Shown here piece after piece: positions 1-6,980 of a DNA stretch of 14,780 nt. The position numbers and the translations under genes are program-made. A model generated the notes under the pieces. That model had not been told where the DNA came from, ran no database searches, and worked only from the letters and a program-made list of their open reading frames with translations. This DNA is from an uncultured Oscillospiraceae bacterium. Lineage in GTDB: Bacteria > Bacillota > Clostridia > Oscillospirales > Oscillospiraceae. Each line of letters begins with the position of its first letter. Within the stretch, counting starts at the first letter, position 1. Where the stretch lies: positions 1 to 14,780 of the forward strand of contig CAAELC010000064.1 in NCBI GenBank assembly GCA_900756715.1, read 5' to 3'.

Positions 1-13
1 GGTTTTCCCCCTG

Positions 14-52
14 AAGCGGCTTTATATTCTTTGCTATCCTCTGCTGCCGCTT
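14..52 (-). terminator. Possible terminator hairpin after the fumarase operon
   Basis: A perfect 7-bp inverted repeat, AAGCGGC (14-20) and GCCGCTT (46-52), lies just past the stop codon of the fumarase beta gene and could form a stem with a 25-nt loop in the transcript. On the minus strand no clear T-run follows (the next bases are CAGGGGGAAAACC), so it does not look like a classical intrinsic terminator. It may be a 3' stabilising hairpin or chance. Nothing else is visible in bases 1-55. Confidence 0.3.
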
Positions 53-55
53 ATA

Positions 56-607
56 TTATTTCTTTTGGCCTTCCTGCTCCACCTGCCGGTACAGGTCGCC
101 GCCTACTGTGTCCAGAATCACAAAGGCAGGAAAGTCCTTCACCCCCAGATAGCGGATGGCCTCGGTGCCCAGGTCTTCATATGCCACTACCCGGGCCTCG
201 GTAATGCACTCCGACAAAAGCGCTCCAGCCCCGCCGATGGCCGCCAGATACACGCCTCCGTTGCGCACCACCGCCTCCTTCACGGCATCTGAGCGGCGGC
301 CTTTGCCGATCATGCACCGCAGCCCCCGATTCAGAAGCTCCGGGGCATACCGGTCCATGCGGCTGGCAGTGGTTGGTCCGGCTGAACCAATGACCTGTCC
401 GGGCCGGGCCGGGCTTGGCCCCATGTAATAAATGGTCTGGCCCCTGAGGTCCACAGGCAGGTCCTTCCCGGCAGCCAACGCCTCATGCATGCGCTTGTGC
501 GCCGCATCCCGGGCGGTATAGAGCACTCCCGTCAGGTATACGCAGTCTCCGGTCCGCAGGGTGCGGGCGTCCTGCTCCGTAAGGGGCAGATTCATGCGAT
601 AGATCAT
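56..607 (-). CDS. fumB-type (beta subunit): Class I fumarate hydratase, beta subunit (C-terminal domain)
   Basis: This is the beta half of an oxygen-sensitive [4Fe-4S] fumarase, which reversibly hydrates fumarate to L-malate in the cytosol. In many anaerobes the domain fused in E. coli FumA is split into two subunits, as here. The 183-residue protein shows the family's TARDAAHKR segment (residues 31-39), the GPTTASRMD segment (78-85) and GKG (101-103), all expected of the domain shared with tartrate dehydratase beta. A longer frame upstream exists, but I chose the ATG at 607 because AGGAGGGG lies 5 nt before it and family homology begins there; the extension would overlap the alpha gene. It starts 10 nt after the alpha subunit's stop, so translation is probably coupled. 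A tartrate dehydratase beta subunit is the main alternative; the adjoining malic enzyme favours fumarase. Confidence 0.93.
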   Translation of the reverse strand: MIYRMNLPLTEQDARTLRTGDCVYLTGVLYTARDAAHKRMHEALAAGKDLPVDLRGQTIYYMGPSPARPGQVIGSAGPTTASRMDRYAPELLNRGLRCMIGKGRRSDAVKEAVVRNGGVYLAAIGGAGALLSECITEARVVAYEDLGTEAIRYLGVKDFPAFVILDTVGGDLYRQVEQEGQKK

Positions 608-617
608 ATTCCCCTCC

Positions 618-1460
618 TCACAGTGTCGCGCTGCCGTGGCGGCACACATGGCAGCAGATGTTCACTGCCACCGGCAGCCCTGCAATGTGGGTGGGGTACA
701 CCTCCAGATTCACGGCAAAGGCAGTCGTTCTGCCGCCCAGCCCCGCGGGGCCGATGCCCAACTGATTGATCTGCTCCAGCAGTGTCTCCTCCATCTCCCT
801 TGCCCACGGAACGGCACAATGGCTGCCGGGCTGACGCAGCAAAGCGCGTTTGGAAAGCAGCGCGCACTTTTCAAAGGTGCCGCCCACCCCAACTCCCACC
901 ACCATAGGCGGGCAGGCATTCGGTCCCGCGTCACGCACGGCGGTAAGCACTGCATCCATGACGCCCTGCGCCCCATCTGCCGGCTTGAGCATAAAGACCC
1001 GGCTCATATTTTCGCTGCCGAAGCCCTTTGGCGCTACGGTAAGCCTCAGCCTGTCTCCGGGTACAACATCATAATGGATTACCGCCGGGGTATTGTCCCC
1101 GGTATTCACCCGCTCAATAGGGTCGGACACCACAGACTTGCGCAGATACCCCTGAGTATAGCCCTGCCGTACCCCTTCGTCAATGGCTTCTGACAGTGCG
1201 CCGCCGGTGATATGAACCTCCTGTCCCAGTTCTGCAAACACAACGGCCATGCCGGTATCCTGACAGATGGGAATCTGCTTTTCCCGGGCCAGCAGCAGGT
1301 TCTGCTCCAGCTGGGTGAGAATCTCCCCGGCCCGGGGCAGCGTTTCTCTCTGCCGGGCTGCATGGAGGGCCTGCTCTATTTCCGGGGTGAGGGCATAATT
1401 GGTGCGGATGCACAGCTCCTTCACCGCCGCAGTTACGGCGGCAGCCTGAATCTCCCTCAT
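618..1460 (-). CDS. fumA-type (alpha subunit): Class I fumarate hydratase, alpha subunit (N-terminal, Fe-S domain)
   Basis: This is the catalytic iron-sulfur half of the two-subunit class I fumarase (fumarate + water to malate). The 280 residues match the usual length of the split alpha subunit. Likely cluster cysteines are C66 in ICQDTGM, C183 in NACPP and C269 or C270 in NICCH, spaced as in class I hydro-lyases; which of the last pair is the ligand is inferred. Also visible are the glycine-rich VGVGVGGTFEKC segment (188-199) and the SENMSR motif (149-154). The ATG at 1460 is preceded by GAGGCGGG and lies 8 nt after the malic enzyme stop, so the two are in one operon. Such Fe-S fumarases are typical of anaerobes because the cluster is destroyed by oxygen. 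Tartrate dehydratase alpha is the alternative reading. Confidence 0.94.
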   Translation of the reverse strand: MREIQAAAVTAAVKELCIRTNYALTPEIEQALHAARQRETLPRAGEILTQLEQNLLLAREKQIPICQDTGMAVVFAELGQEVHITGGALSEAIDEGVRQGYTQGYLRKSVVSDPIERVNTGDNTPAVIHYDVVPGDRLRLTVAPKGFGSENMSRVFMLKPADGAQGVMDAVLTAVRDAGPNACPPMVVGVGVGGTFEKCALLSKRALLRQPGSHCAVPWAREMEETLLEQINQLGIGPAGLGGRTTAFAVNLEVYPTHIAGLPVAVNICCHVCRHGSATL

Positions 1461-1468
1461 GGCCCGCC

Positions 1469-2641
1469 TCAGATCCGGGCCACGCCGGTGCGGCGGGCGG
1501 CACCTGCAACAGCAGCTGCCACTGTGGGCCCTACCCGGGGATCAAACGCCTTGGGAATGATATACTCCTCGGTCAGCTCCTCGTCGGAGATAAGCCCTGC
1601 CAGCGCGGCGGCGGCAGCCATCTTCATCTCCTCGTTGATGTCGCTGGCCCGTACATCAAAGGCTCCCCGGAACACACCGGGAAAGGCCAGCACATTATTG
1701 ATCTGGTTGGGATAGTCGCTGCGTCCGGTGGAAATCACACGGGCGCCGCCTGCCTTCGCCTCGTCAGGGAAAATCTCCGGGGTGGGATTGGCACAGGCAA
1801 AAATAATGGCGTCATGGTTCATGGTCTGCACCATTTCCCGGGTAACCGTTCCGGGGGCGGACACGCCAATAAACACATCGGCCCCCACCAGCGCATCGGC
1901 CAGACTGCCGCCTTTTCTTTCCAGATTGGTAACGGCAGCCATTTCCTCCTTGATCCAGTTCAGGCCCTCACGGCCCTGATAGATGGCACCTTTCCGGTCA
2001 CACATGGTGACATGACGGAACCCTGCGGACAGCAGCAGCTTCACGATGGAAATGGCGGCTGCACCGGCGCCGGAGGTGACCACCCGCACCTCCTCCTTCT
2101 TTTTGCCTACCACCTTCAACGCGTTGGTCAGGCCCGCCAGCGTAATGATGGCCGTGCCGTGCTGGTCATCATGAAACACGGGGATGTCGCACTTTTCCTT
2201 CAGCTTGCGCTCAATTTCAAAGCAGCGGGGAGCGGCAATATCCTCCAGATTGATCCCGCCGAAGGAGCCGGAGATGTTATACACCGTCTGCACAAATTCA
2301 TCCACATCCTTGGTTCTGACACAGAGAGGGAATGCATCCACGCCGCCAAAGGCCTTGAAAAGAACGCACTTGCCCTCCATCACCGGCATGCCGGCCTCAG
2401 GCCCGATGTCGCCCAGCCCCAGCACAGCAGAACCATCGGTAATGACGGCACAGAGATTGTGGCGGCGGGTCAGCTCATACGACTGGGCCGGGTCCTTCTG
2501 GATTTCCAGACAGGGCTGGGCCACGCCGGGCGTATAAGCCAGCGACAGATCGTCCTTGCTGCTGACGGGAACGGTGGCGTTGACTTCGATTTTGCCGCGC
2601 CACCGGCGATGGAGCTTCAGGCTTTCTTCGGCATAATTCAT
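1469..2641 (-). CDS. NAD(P)-dependent malic enzyme (malate dehydrogenase, decarboxylating)
   Basis: Malic enzyme oxidatively decarboxylates L-malate to pyruvate and CO2 with NAD(P)+, or runs in reverse to feed C4 acids. The 390-residue protein has the short bacterial form, without the phosphotransacetylase-like extension of E. coli MaeB. Motifs in order: catalytic Tyr in YTPGVAQPC (36-44), GLGDIGPEAGMPVMEGK ending at the likely catalytic Lys region (91-96), metal ligands in NLEDIAAP (131-138) and HDDQHGTA (157-164), a Rossmann nucleotide site GAGAAA (191-196), CANPTPEI (283-290) and the C-terminal RSDYPNQINN. An in-frame extension to 2719 exists, but the ATG at 2641 has AGGAG about 7 nt upstream and matches the family N-terminus. 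It is first in the operon with both fumarase subunits, so the unit links pyruvate to fumarate. Coenzyme preference cannot be read from the sequence. Confidence 0.95.
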   Translation of the reverse strand: MNYAEESLKLHRRWRGKIEVNATVPVSSKDDLSLAYTPGVAQPCLEIQKDPAQSYELTRRHNLCAVITDGSAVLGLGDIGPEAGMPVMEGKCVLFKAFGGVDAFPLCVRTKDVDEFVQTVYNISGSFGGINLEDIAAPRCFEIERKLKEKCDIPVFHDDQHGTAIITLAGLTNALKVVGKKKEEVRVVTSGAGAAAISIVKLLLSAGFRHVTMCDRKGAIYQGREGLNWIKEEMAAVTNLERKGGSLADALVGADVFIGVSAPGTVTREMVQTMNHDAIIFACANPTPEIFPDEAKAGGARVISTGRSDYPNQINNVLAFPGVFRGAFDVRASDINEEMKMAAAAALAGLISDEELTEEYIIPKAFDPRVGPTVAAAVAGAARRTGVARI

Positions 2642-2666
2642 GGCGGTTCTCCTTATATCCTTATAC

Positions 2667-2688
2667 TTGTATATTTCACCGTATACAA
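2667..2688. promoter_or_regulatory. Operator-like inverted repeat TTGTATA-N8-TATACAA
   Basis: A perfect 7+7 bp inverted repeat (2667-2673 and 2682-2688, 8-bp spacer) covers the -10 box and part of the spacer of the malic enzyme promoter. A repressor bound here would block RNA polymerase. GTATAC-type half-sites are common for GntR-family regulators of organic acid metabolism, so such a regulator is a reasonable guess; no regulator gene is in the window. The repeat itself is seen directly, its use is inference. Confidence 0.5.
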
Positions 2689-2696
2689 CCGGGCAA
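2668..2696 (-). promoter_or_regulatory. Promoter of the malic enzyme-fumarase operon
   Basis: On the minus strand a -35 TTGCCC (2696-2691) and a -10 TATACA (2673-2668) are separated by exactly 17 bp, upstream of the malic enzyme AGGAG and ATG at 2641. Both boxes match four of six consensus bases. The predicted start near 2661 leaves a leader of only about 20 nt. Its overlap with the operator-like repeat supports it. Confidence 0.6.
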
Positions 2697-2755
2697 ATAT
2701 TGTGTTTATGATACCTCAAAGCAGGTCCGGGCGCAAGGGAAAAATAGAGCTTGGG

Positions 2756-3352
2756 TCACGCGTCAAATCGGCGCGGCTCTGTCCCGGGAGCCAGCAGGCC
2801 GCTTTGCTGCAGAGCAGGCGCCAGAGCGCTGAGTGTCATATACAGCAAAAGCACCTGAAAGGGCAGGTACAGAGTGTTTTTCAGCAGGCTGACCGGCAGA
2901 TATACCATATACGCCTTGCCATAGAGGATACTGCTCCACAGGCAGCCAAGGCCCACGCTGATGGGGTAATTGGTGACAAGCTTTGCCAGCACAACGCGCC
3001 AGAGCGTGATTTTCTGCCGGTACAGGCACAGGGAATAGGCCAGCATGGCCAGCACCGTATTCAGGGTATAGCCGGGGAAAAACGCCCCGCCCGGGTGCAC
3101 CACCCAGCCCAGAATGTCCTCTGCCACGCCATACAGCATTCCCAGCACCGGGCCGCACACGGCGGCGCACAGCGCCCGGGCTACATAGGAAACCGACAGA
3201 TTCAGCCCCTCGGACACCGGAATACGGAATAGTCCCAGTGCGATGGCGGCGGCAATCATCAACGCCGCAAACACCAGCTTACGCAGCTGAGACACCTCCC
3301 GGGCGGCAGCAGGCCAGAAGCCGGGAGACAATGGGGATGAAAAAACAGGCAT
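2756..3352 (-). CDS. folT: Folate ECF transporter, S component (FolT family)
   Basis: This is the substrate-binding membrane subunit of an energy-coupling factor transporter, predicted to capture folates and to dock on a shared EcfA-EcfA'-EcfT module encoded elsewhere. The 198-residue protein has a short N-terminus, then about six hydrophobic segments. It carries the FolT-like run LRKLVFAALMIAAAIALG, the segment CGPVLGMLYGVAEDILGWVV, and HPGGAFFPGYTLN, which fits the pattern of S components of this family. A longer in-frame stretch to 3529 exists, but the ATG at 3352 is preceded by AAGGAGG then T7, and the upstream stretch is non-coding RNA. The THF riboswitch directly upstream independently supports folate as the substrate. 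The C-terminus (EPRRFDA) is polar. I see no clear terminator after the stop at 2756. Confidence 0.9.
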   Translation of the reverse strand: MPVFSSPLSPGFWPAAAREVSQLRKLVFAALMIAAAIALGLFRIPVSEGLNLSVSYVARALCAAVCGPVLGMLYGVAEDILGWVVHPGGAFFPGYTLNTVLAMLAYSLCLYRQKITLWRVVLAKLVTNYPISVGLGCLWSSILYGKAYMVYLPVSLLKNTLYLPFQVLLLYMTLSALAPALQQSGLLAPGTEPRRFDA

Positions 3353-3409
3353 AAAAAAACCTCCTTCTGTGATTCGGCAGTCCGAAAACGGATCAGCCGC
3401 ACAGAGGAG
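3353..3409 (-). promoter_or_regulatory. Expression platform of the folT riboswitch: hairpin holding the Shine-Dalgarno, followed by T7
   Basis: On the minus strand CTCCTCTGTG (3409-3400) can pair with CACAG (3371-3367) plus AGGAG (3365-3361), with one bulged A. Inside this stem CGGC (3399-3396) pairs with GCCG (3378-3375), and TCCG (3392-3389) with CGGA (3384-3381) around a TTTT loop. The right arm is the Shine-Dalgarno of folT. Seven T's (3359-3353) follow and abut the ATG. The hairpin could therefore both hide the ribosome binding site and end transcription. Confidence 0.75.
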
Positions 3410-3450
3410 CACCCAGGGACGCACCCGACCCCCGGCAGACAGCGCTATGC

Positions 3451-3570
3451 GGCAGCGGGATGCGGAAGCGGCACTGCAAGCCCCAACGGGCTGTTTCGTC
3501 CGGCGGACAACTCCCCGTCCCGCCGACACTGGGGGCCGATGGCCCCATACACGCAGCTTCCTACTCTGCC
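3451..3570 (-). ncRNA. Tetrahydrofolate (THF) riboswitch aptamer, class I type
   Basis: This leader element should bind tetrahydrofolate and switch off folT. Read on the minus strand it fits the THF-I plan: P1 GGCAG (3570-3566) with CTGCC (3455-3451); the conserved AGTAGG and GCATCC strips; P2 GGAAGC (3561-3556) with GCTTCC (3469-3464); P3 CGGCGG (3525-3520) with CCGCCG (3506-3501); the conserved ACGAA (3499-3495); and P4 AGCCC (3492-3488) with GGGCT (3483-3479). The P3 loop CGGGG (3517-3513) can form the expected pseudoknot with TCCCG (3460-3456). An extra GGGGCC-ATC-GGCCCC hairpin (about 3545-3531) sits between P2 and P3, which is longer than the minimal aptamer I remember. The downstream gene is a folate transporter, the usual target. 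Confidence 0.85.
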
Positions 3571-3583
3571 TTATTTATCCCAG

Positions 3584-3612
3584 ATTATACGCCTTTCCCT
3601 CCGAAAAGGCAA
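3584..3612 (-). promoter_or_regulatory. Promoter of folT and its riboswitch leader
   Basis: The minus strand has -35 TTGCCT (3612-3607) and a perfect -10 TATAAT (3589-3584) with a 17-bp spacer. Transcription would begin near 3577, a few bases before P1 of the riboswitch. The -35 box coincides with the distal edge of the araB terminator. Confidence 0.8.
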
Positions 3613-3652
3613 GCCCCGGCCCGACGGCTGAATTTGCCGGCAGGCCGGGGCT
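3605..3652 (-). terminator. Intrinsic terminator after araB
   Basis: The minus strand forms AGCCCCGGCC (3652-3643) paired with GGCCGGGGCT (3621-3612), 10 bp, with an inner CGGC/GCCG stem (3639-3636, 3628-3625). It starts 3 nt after the stop codon and is followed by a T-rich but imperfect tail, TTGCCTTTTC. Confidence 0.7.
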
Positions 3653-3655
3653 GGA

Positions 3656-5308
3656 TCATCCGTTTTTCAGGGCGCGCAGCTCCGCCATCACATTATTTTC
3701 ACCGCGGCCGAAATAATCGTGCAGCCGCAGATACTGGGCATAGAGCCGGTCATAGACCTGCCCGGCCCGGGCATCCGGGGTATAAACTGCCCGCTGGCGG
3801 GTACCCATCACCTCAGTCGCCGCCTCCACGGTGGGATAAACTCCGGCTGCCACCGCGGCAAAGATGGCGCTGCCCAGTGCAGGCCCCTGCTCCACCAGCG
3901 GCACCTGCACCGGCATATGAAGCACATCGGCGTAAATCTGCATGGCCATGGGATTTTTCATGCTGATGCCGCCGGAGGCAAAGAACTCCTCCACCGGAAT
4001 ACCATGAGCGCGGTAATTCTCCACAATCACGCGGGCGCCGAAGGCAGTGGCTTCAATGAGCGTGCGATACAGCTCCTCGGGCCGGGTCTGCGCCGTCAGC
4101 CCAAGGATGAGCCCGCTGAGATCGGCATTGGCCAGAACGCTGCGATTTCCGTTCCACCAATCCAGCGCCAACAGACCGCTCTCCCCGGGGCGAAGCCTTT
4201 CGGCAAGGCGGGTAAGATAACTCTGAAGCGGCAGGCCGGTGGCCTCAGCCTCCGAAATGCAGGAAGTCGGAACGCAATTTTCGCAGAACCAGCGGAGCAT
4301 ATCGCCGGTACAGCTTTGTCCGGCCTCGTACCCCCACAGGCCCGGCACCACGCCGCCCCAGACGGCCCCGCTGATACCGGGCACGGCCTGCGCCTGACGG
4401 CTGAGGGTGATGAAGCAGGTAGAGGTGCCCAGAATGGCCAGCAGCTGGCCGGGACGGGTCATTCCCGCCGCCGGGACGCAGACATGGGCATCTACATGGG
4501 CGACAGCCACCGGAATACCGGGGCGCAGATGGAGCTTCTGCGCCATATCCGCCGTGAGAAAGCCCGCGCAGGCCCCTACCGGAAGAACCGGGGCGGTGAG
4601 CTTCTGCGCTACGGCATCGGCAAGGATTGGATTCAGCCTGCGGAAATAGTCATCTGCCGGATAGCTCCCCGTCCGGGCATCGTAGAAGGTCTTAAAGCCT
4701 GCGCCACAGCCGCCGCGGGTCTGACTGCCTGTCAGGCAGCGGACGATCCAGTCTCCGGCCTCCACCCACTGATCCATGGCGGAACACAGGGCCGGGTCCT
4801 CCTGAAGCACCTGCCACAGCTTGGGAAAGGATGACTCGCAGCTGATGACGCCGCCGAACCGGTCAGTCAACCAGCGCTGGTCAGTTGCCAGCGCGGCAGC
4901 GGTCATCTGCTTCGCCTGACGGACTGCACCATGGTGCTGCCACAGCTTGACATAGGCATGGGGGTGGTCTTCATAGGCGGGGAGCATGCACAGCGGCGTG
5001 CCTGCCTTGTCCACCGGAAGCACGGTGCAGGAGGTAAAATCCACGCCGATTCCCTCCACCCGGTCGGCGTCCGTCTCCGCTGCCTGCAGCAGCTGGGGAA
5101 CGGTATGCTCCAGAACGGCCAGATAGTCCGCTGGATGCTGCAGGGCCCAGCCATCCGGCAGCGGCGTGCCGTCGGGCAGGCGCTGCCGCATGATGCCGTG
5201 GGGATAGTCATACACGGAGGAGGCAACCGTCTCCCCGGTGGCCACATCCACCAGCGCAGCCCGGCCGCTGAGAGAGCCAAAGTCGATGCCTATGCAGTAT
5301 CTTGCCAT
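3656..5308 (-). CDS. araB: L-ribulokinase (FGGY-family carbohydrate kinase)
   Basis: Ribulokinase phosphorylates L-ribulose (and often other ketopentoses) with ATP to give L-ribulose 5-phosphate, the second step of L-arabinose breakdown. The 550-residue protein is close to the AraB norm of about 560. The N-terminal FGGY lobe starts with the phosphate-binding GIDFGSLSGR (7-16). AraB-type signatures follow: YPHGIM (35-40), WALQHPADYL (54-63), VEGIGVDFTSCTVLPVD (84-100) and HPHAYVKLWQHH (115-126). The C-terminal ATPase lobe has LLALDWWNGNRS, ASGGISMKNPMAMQIYADVL and GPALGSAIFAAVAAG. Two upstream in-frame ATGs exist; I chose 5308 because the family N-terminus (MARYCIGIDFG) starts there, though its ribosome site (GGCGGG) is weak. 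No araA, araD or sugar transporter is adjacent, which is unusual for this gene. It has its own promoter and terminator. Confidence 0.9.
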   Translation of the reverse strand: MARYCIGIDFGSLSGRAALVDVATGETVASSVYDYPHGIMRQRLPDGTPLPDGWALQHPADYLAVLEHTVPQLLQAAETDADRVEGIGVDFTSCTVLPVDKAGTPLCMLPAYEDHPHAYVKLWQHHGAVRQAKQMTAAALATDQRWLTDRFGGVISCESSFPKLWQVLQEDPALCSAMDQWVEAGDWIVRCLTGSQTRGGCGAGFKTFYDARTGSYPADDYFRRLNPILADAVAQKLTAPVLPVGACAGFLTADMAQKLHLRPGIPVAVAHVDAHVCVPAAGMTRPGQLLAILGTSTCFITLSRQAQAVPGISGAVWGGVVPGLWGYEAGQSCTGDMLRWFCENCVPTSCISEAEATGLPLQSYLTRLAERLRPGESGLLALDWWNGNRSVLANADLSGLILGLTAQTRPEELYRTLIEATAFGARVIVENYRAHGIPVEEFFASGGISMKNPMAMQIYADVLHMPVQVPLVEQGPALGSAIFAAVAAGVYPTVEAATEVMGTRQRAVYTPDARAGQVYDRLYAQYLRLHDYFGRGENNVMAELRALKNG

Positions 5309-5369
5309 ACGAAACCCGCCTTTCCCGCCCAGTCGCTGCGAAGGGCGCGCCATTTTCAACACGGCTTTC

Positions 5370-5398
5370 ATTTTAGCCCAATTTTTTGTCAAAGTAAA
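5370..5398 (-). promoter_or_regulatory. araB: Candidate araB promoter
   Basis: The minus strand shows -35 TTTACT (5398-5393) and -10 TAAAAT (5375-5370), 17 bp apart, about 60 bp upstream of the araB start. A TTGACA also lies in the spacer (minus 5392-5387), but with no good -10 at the right distance. No catabolite-repression (cre) site or AraR-like operator was recognised. Confidence 0.45.
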
Positions 5399-5410
5399 GC
5401 AGAAACAGGC

Positions 5411-5448
5411 AAAAAACGGCGGACAGAGTCACCCCTATCCGCCGTTTT
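5411..5448 (-). terminator. Intrinsic terminator of the rnf operon
   Basis: An 11-bp perfect stem, AAAACGGCGGA (plus 5413-5423) with TCCGCCGTTTT (5438-5448) and a 14-nt loop, begins about 9 nt after the rnfB stop. On the minus strand it ends in TTTTTT, the classic form. On the plus strand it also has a T-run, but no gene there needs it. Confidence 0.9.
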
Positions 5449-5457
5449 CAGATTTTC

Positions 5458-6375
5458 TTACTCGGCCTTGGGAGCCTCAGCCTCCGCCTTGGCCTTAGCG
5501 GCCTCAGCAGCAGCCTTGGCAGCGGCAGCCTTCTTCTCGGCAGCAGCCTTCTGCGCGGCCTTGAACTTCTCCTTCTCCTCGGGAGTGGGGATGGGCTCGA
5601 TGGCGTTGCGCGGGCAAGCCTTGGCGCACATGGTGCAGCCCTTGCACTTGGCATAGTCGATGACGGCCACATTGTTCACCACATGGATGGCATCGAACTT
5701 ACAGGTGCGCTCACACATACCGCAGGCAATGCAGGAGGCGGCGCAGACCTTGGTCACGGATGGGCCCTTGTCCTTGTTGGAGCAGTTGACGAACACCTTC
5801 TTGGAGTAAGGAACCTCCACAATCAGCTTGCGCGGGCATGCCTCGCGGCAGGCGCCGCAGTTGGTGCACTTTTCCTTATCCACCACGGCAGCGCCATTTT
5901 CGCCGACATGGATGGCATCGAACTTACATGCAGCCACGCAGGAACCAAAGCCGAAGCAGCCATACTTGCACTCCAGCACATTGCCGCCGCAGACCTTGGT
6001 AGCAGCCAGGCAGTCGTTAACGCCGCGATACTCGAAGTTCTTCTTGGCGTTCAGGCCGCCGTTGCAGAGCACATGGGCGACCATCTTTTCGCCGGCTCCG
6101 GCCTCGACGCCCATGATGGCGGCGATTTTCGCGGCACCCTCAGGGCCAGCAGGAGCACAGGCATTGACAGGGGCTTTACCAGCCAGAATGGCCTCGGCAC
6201 AGCCGCCGCAGCCGGGATAGCCGCAGCCGCCGCAGTTGGCGCCGGCCAGAGCGGCCTGAATCTCGGGCAGGCGGGGGTCTACCTCCACCTCGAACACCTT
6301 GGCGGCCACGGCCAGAATCAGGCCGAACAGCAGGGCCAGAGCGCCCAGCACGATCAGAGCATAAACGATATTCAT
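5458..6375 (-). CDS. rnfB: Rnf complex subunit RnfB (multi-cluster ferredoxin subunit)
   Basis: RnfB is the entry point of the Rnf complex, taking electrons from reduced ferredoxin. The protein has an N-terminal membrane helix (about 5-25), then an Fe-S domain C48-x2-C51-x4-C56-x16-C73. A series of ferredoxin-like motifs follows: the C136/C140/C146/C150 region, C170-x2-C173-x2-C176-x3-C180, C211/C215/C218/C221/C225 and C244-x2-C247-x2-C250-x3-C254. These match the extended, many-cluster RnfB of clostridia and acetogens rather than the shorter proteobacterial form. The last 40 residues are an Ala/Lys/Glu-rich tail of low complexity with no cluster. The ATG at 6375 has AAGGAGG 8 nt upstream. 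It is the last gene of the operon, 14 nt after rnfA, and is followed by a strong terminator. Confidence 0.96.
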   Translation of the reverse strand: MNIVYALIVLGALALLFGLILAVAAKVFEVEVDPRLPEIQAALAGANCGGCGYPGCGGCAEAILAGKAPVNACAPAGPEGAAKIAAIMGVEAGAGEKMVAHVLCNGGLNAKKNFEYRGVNDCLAATKVCGGNVLECKYGCFGFGSCVAACKFDAIHVGENGAAVVDKEKCTNCGACREACPRKLIVEVPYSKKVFVNCSNKDKGPSVTKVCAASCIACGMCERTCKFDAIHVVNNVAVIDYAKCKGCTMCAKACPRNAIEPIPTPEEKEKFKAAQKAAAEKKAAAAKAAAEAAKAKAEAEAPKAE

Positions 6376-6389
6376 TCTCTCTTACCTCC

Positions 6390-6977
6390 TTACCAGACCT
6401 TCAGGCCGCTGAAGCCCATAAAGGCCAGAGCCAGCAGACCGGCGGTGATCAGAGCGATGGGGAAGCCCTCGAAGGCCTTGGGAGTCTCGGCAGAGACCTC
6501 CAGCTGCTCACGGACAGCCGCAAACAGGAAGATGGCCAGCAGGAAGCCCAGACCGCCGGTGATACCGTAGACCACGGACTGGATGAAGTTGTAGTTGCTC
6601 TGGGTGTTCAGCAGGGCCACGCCCAGAACGGCGCAGTTGGTGGTGATCAGGGGCAGATACACGCCCAGAGCGGTGTACAGGGTGGGGATGTTCTTCTTCA
6701 GGAACATTTCCACAAACTGCACCAGGCTGGCAATCACCAGAATGTAGGCAACTGTCTGCATATACTCCAGACCCAGAGCCGTCAGGGCCAGATTGGTCAG
6801 GTAGCAGAAAGCGGAAGCCAGACCCATGACGAAGGTCACGGCAGCGCCCATGCCCACGGCGGTGTCAATCTTCTTGGACACGCCCAGGAAGGGGCAGATA
6901 CCCAGGAACTGGGAAAAGATGAAGTTATTGGTCAGAATTGCGCCAAGAGAGATGGCGAGCAGAGATGTCAGACTCAT
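6390..6977 (-). CDS. rnfA: Rnf complex subunit RnfA (membrane)
   Basis: RnfA is one of the two homologous integral-membrane subunits of the ferredoxin:NAD+ oxidoreductase and helps carry electrons and ions across the membrane. The 195-residue protein has about six transmembrane helices. It holds the family signature NNFIFSQFLGICPFLG (17-32), with C28, and TTNCAVLG (112-119), with C115. In recent Rnf/Nqr structures these two cysteines, with their partners in RnfE, hold an intramembrane [2Fe-2S] cluster; here that is inferred from the conserved positions. The ATG at 6977 follows the rnfE stop by 3 nt, and its ribosome site AAGGAGG lies within the end of rnfE, so translation is coupled. Confidence 0.96.
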   Translation of the reverse strand: MSLTSLLAISLGAILTNNFIFSQFLGICPFLGVSKKIDTAVGMGAAVTFVMGLASAFCYLTNLALTALGLEYMQTVAYILVIASLVQFVEMFLKKNIPTLYTALGVYLPLITTNCAVLGVALLNTQSNYNFIQSVVYGITGGLGFLLAIFLFAAVREQLEVSAETPKAFEGFPIALITAGLLALAFMGFSGLKVW

Positions 6978-6980
6978 AGC

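Noticed and set aside
2642..2719. Upstream extension of the malic enzyme to an ATG at 2719
   Set aside because: The 26 extra codons run through the promoter and operator, and the ATG at 2641 has the better ribosome site and matches the family start.
1814..3232. A 472-codon plus-strand open frame opposite the malic enzyme and folT genes
   Set aside because: It is antisense to recognised genes and low in hydrophobic pattern. It spans their intergenic promoter, so it is a shadow frame.
3411..3600. A T-box or cobalamin riboswitch in the folT leader
   Set aside because: The T-box core GGGTGGNACCGCG and the B12-box GCCACTG are absent, whereas P1, P2, P3, P4 and the conserved strips of a THF aptamer all fit.
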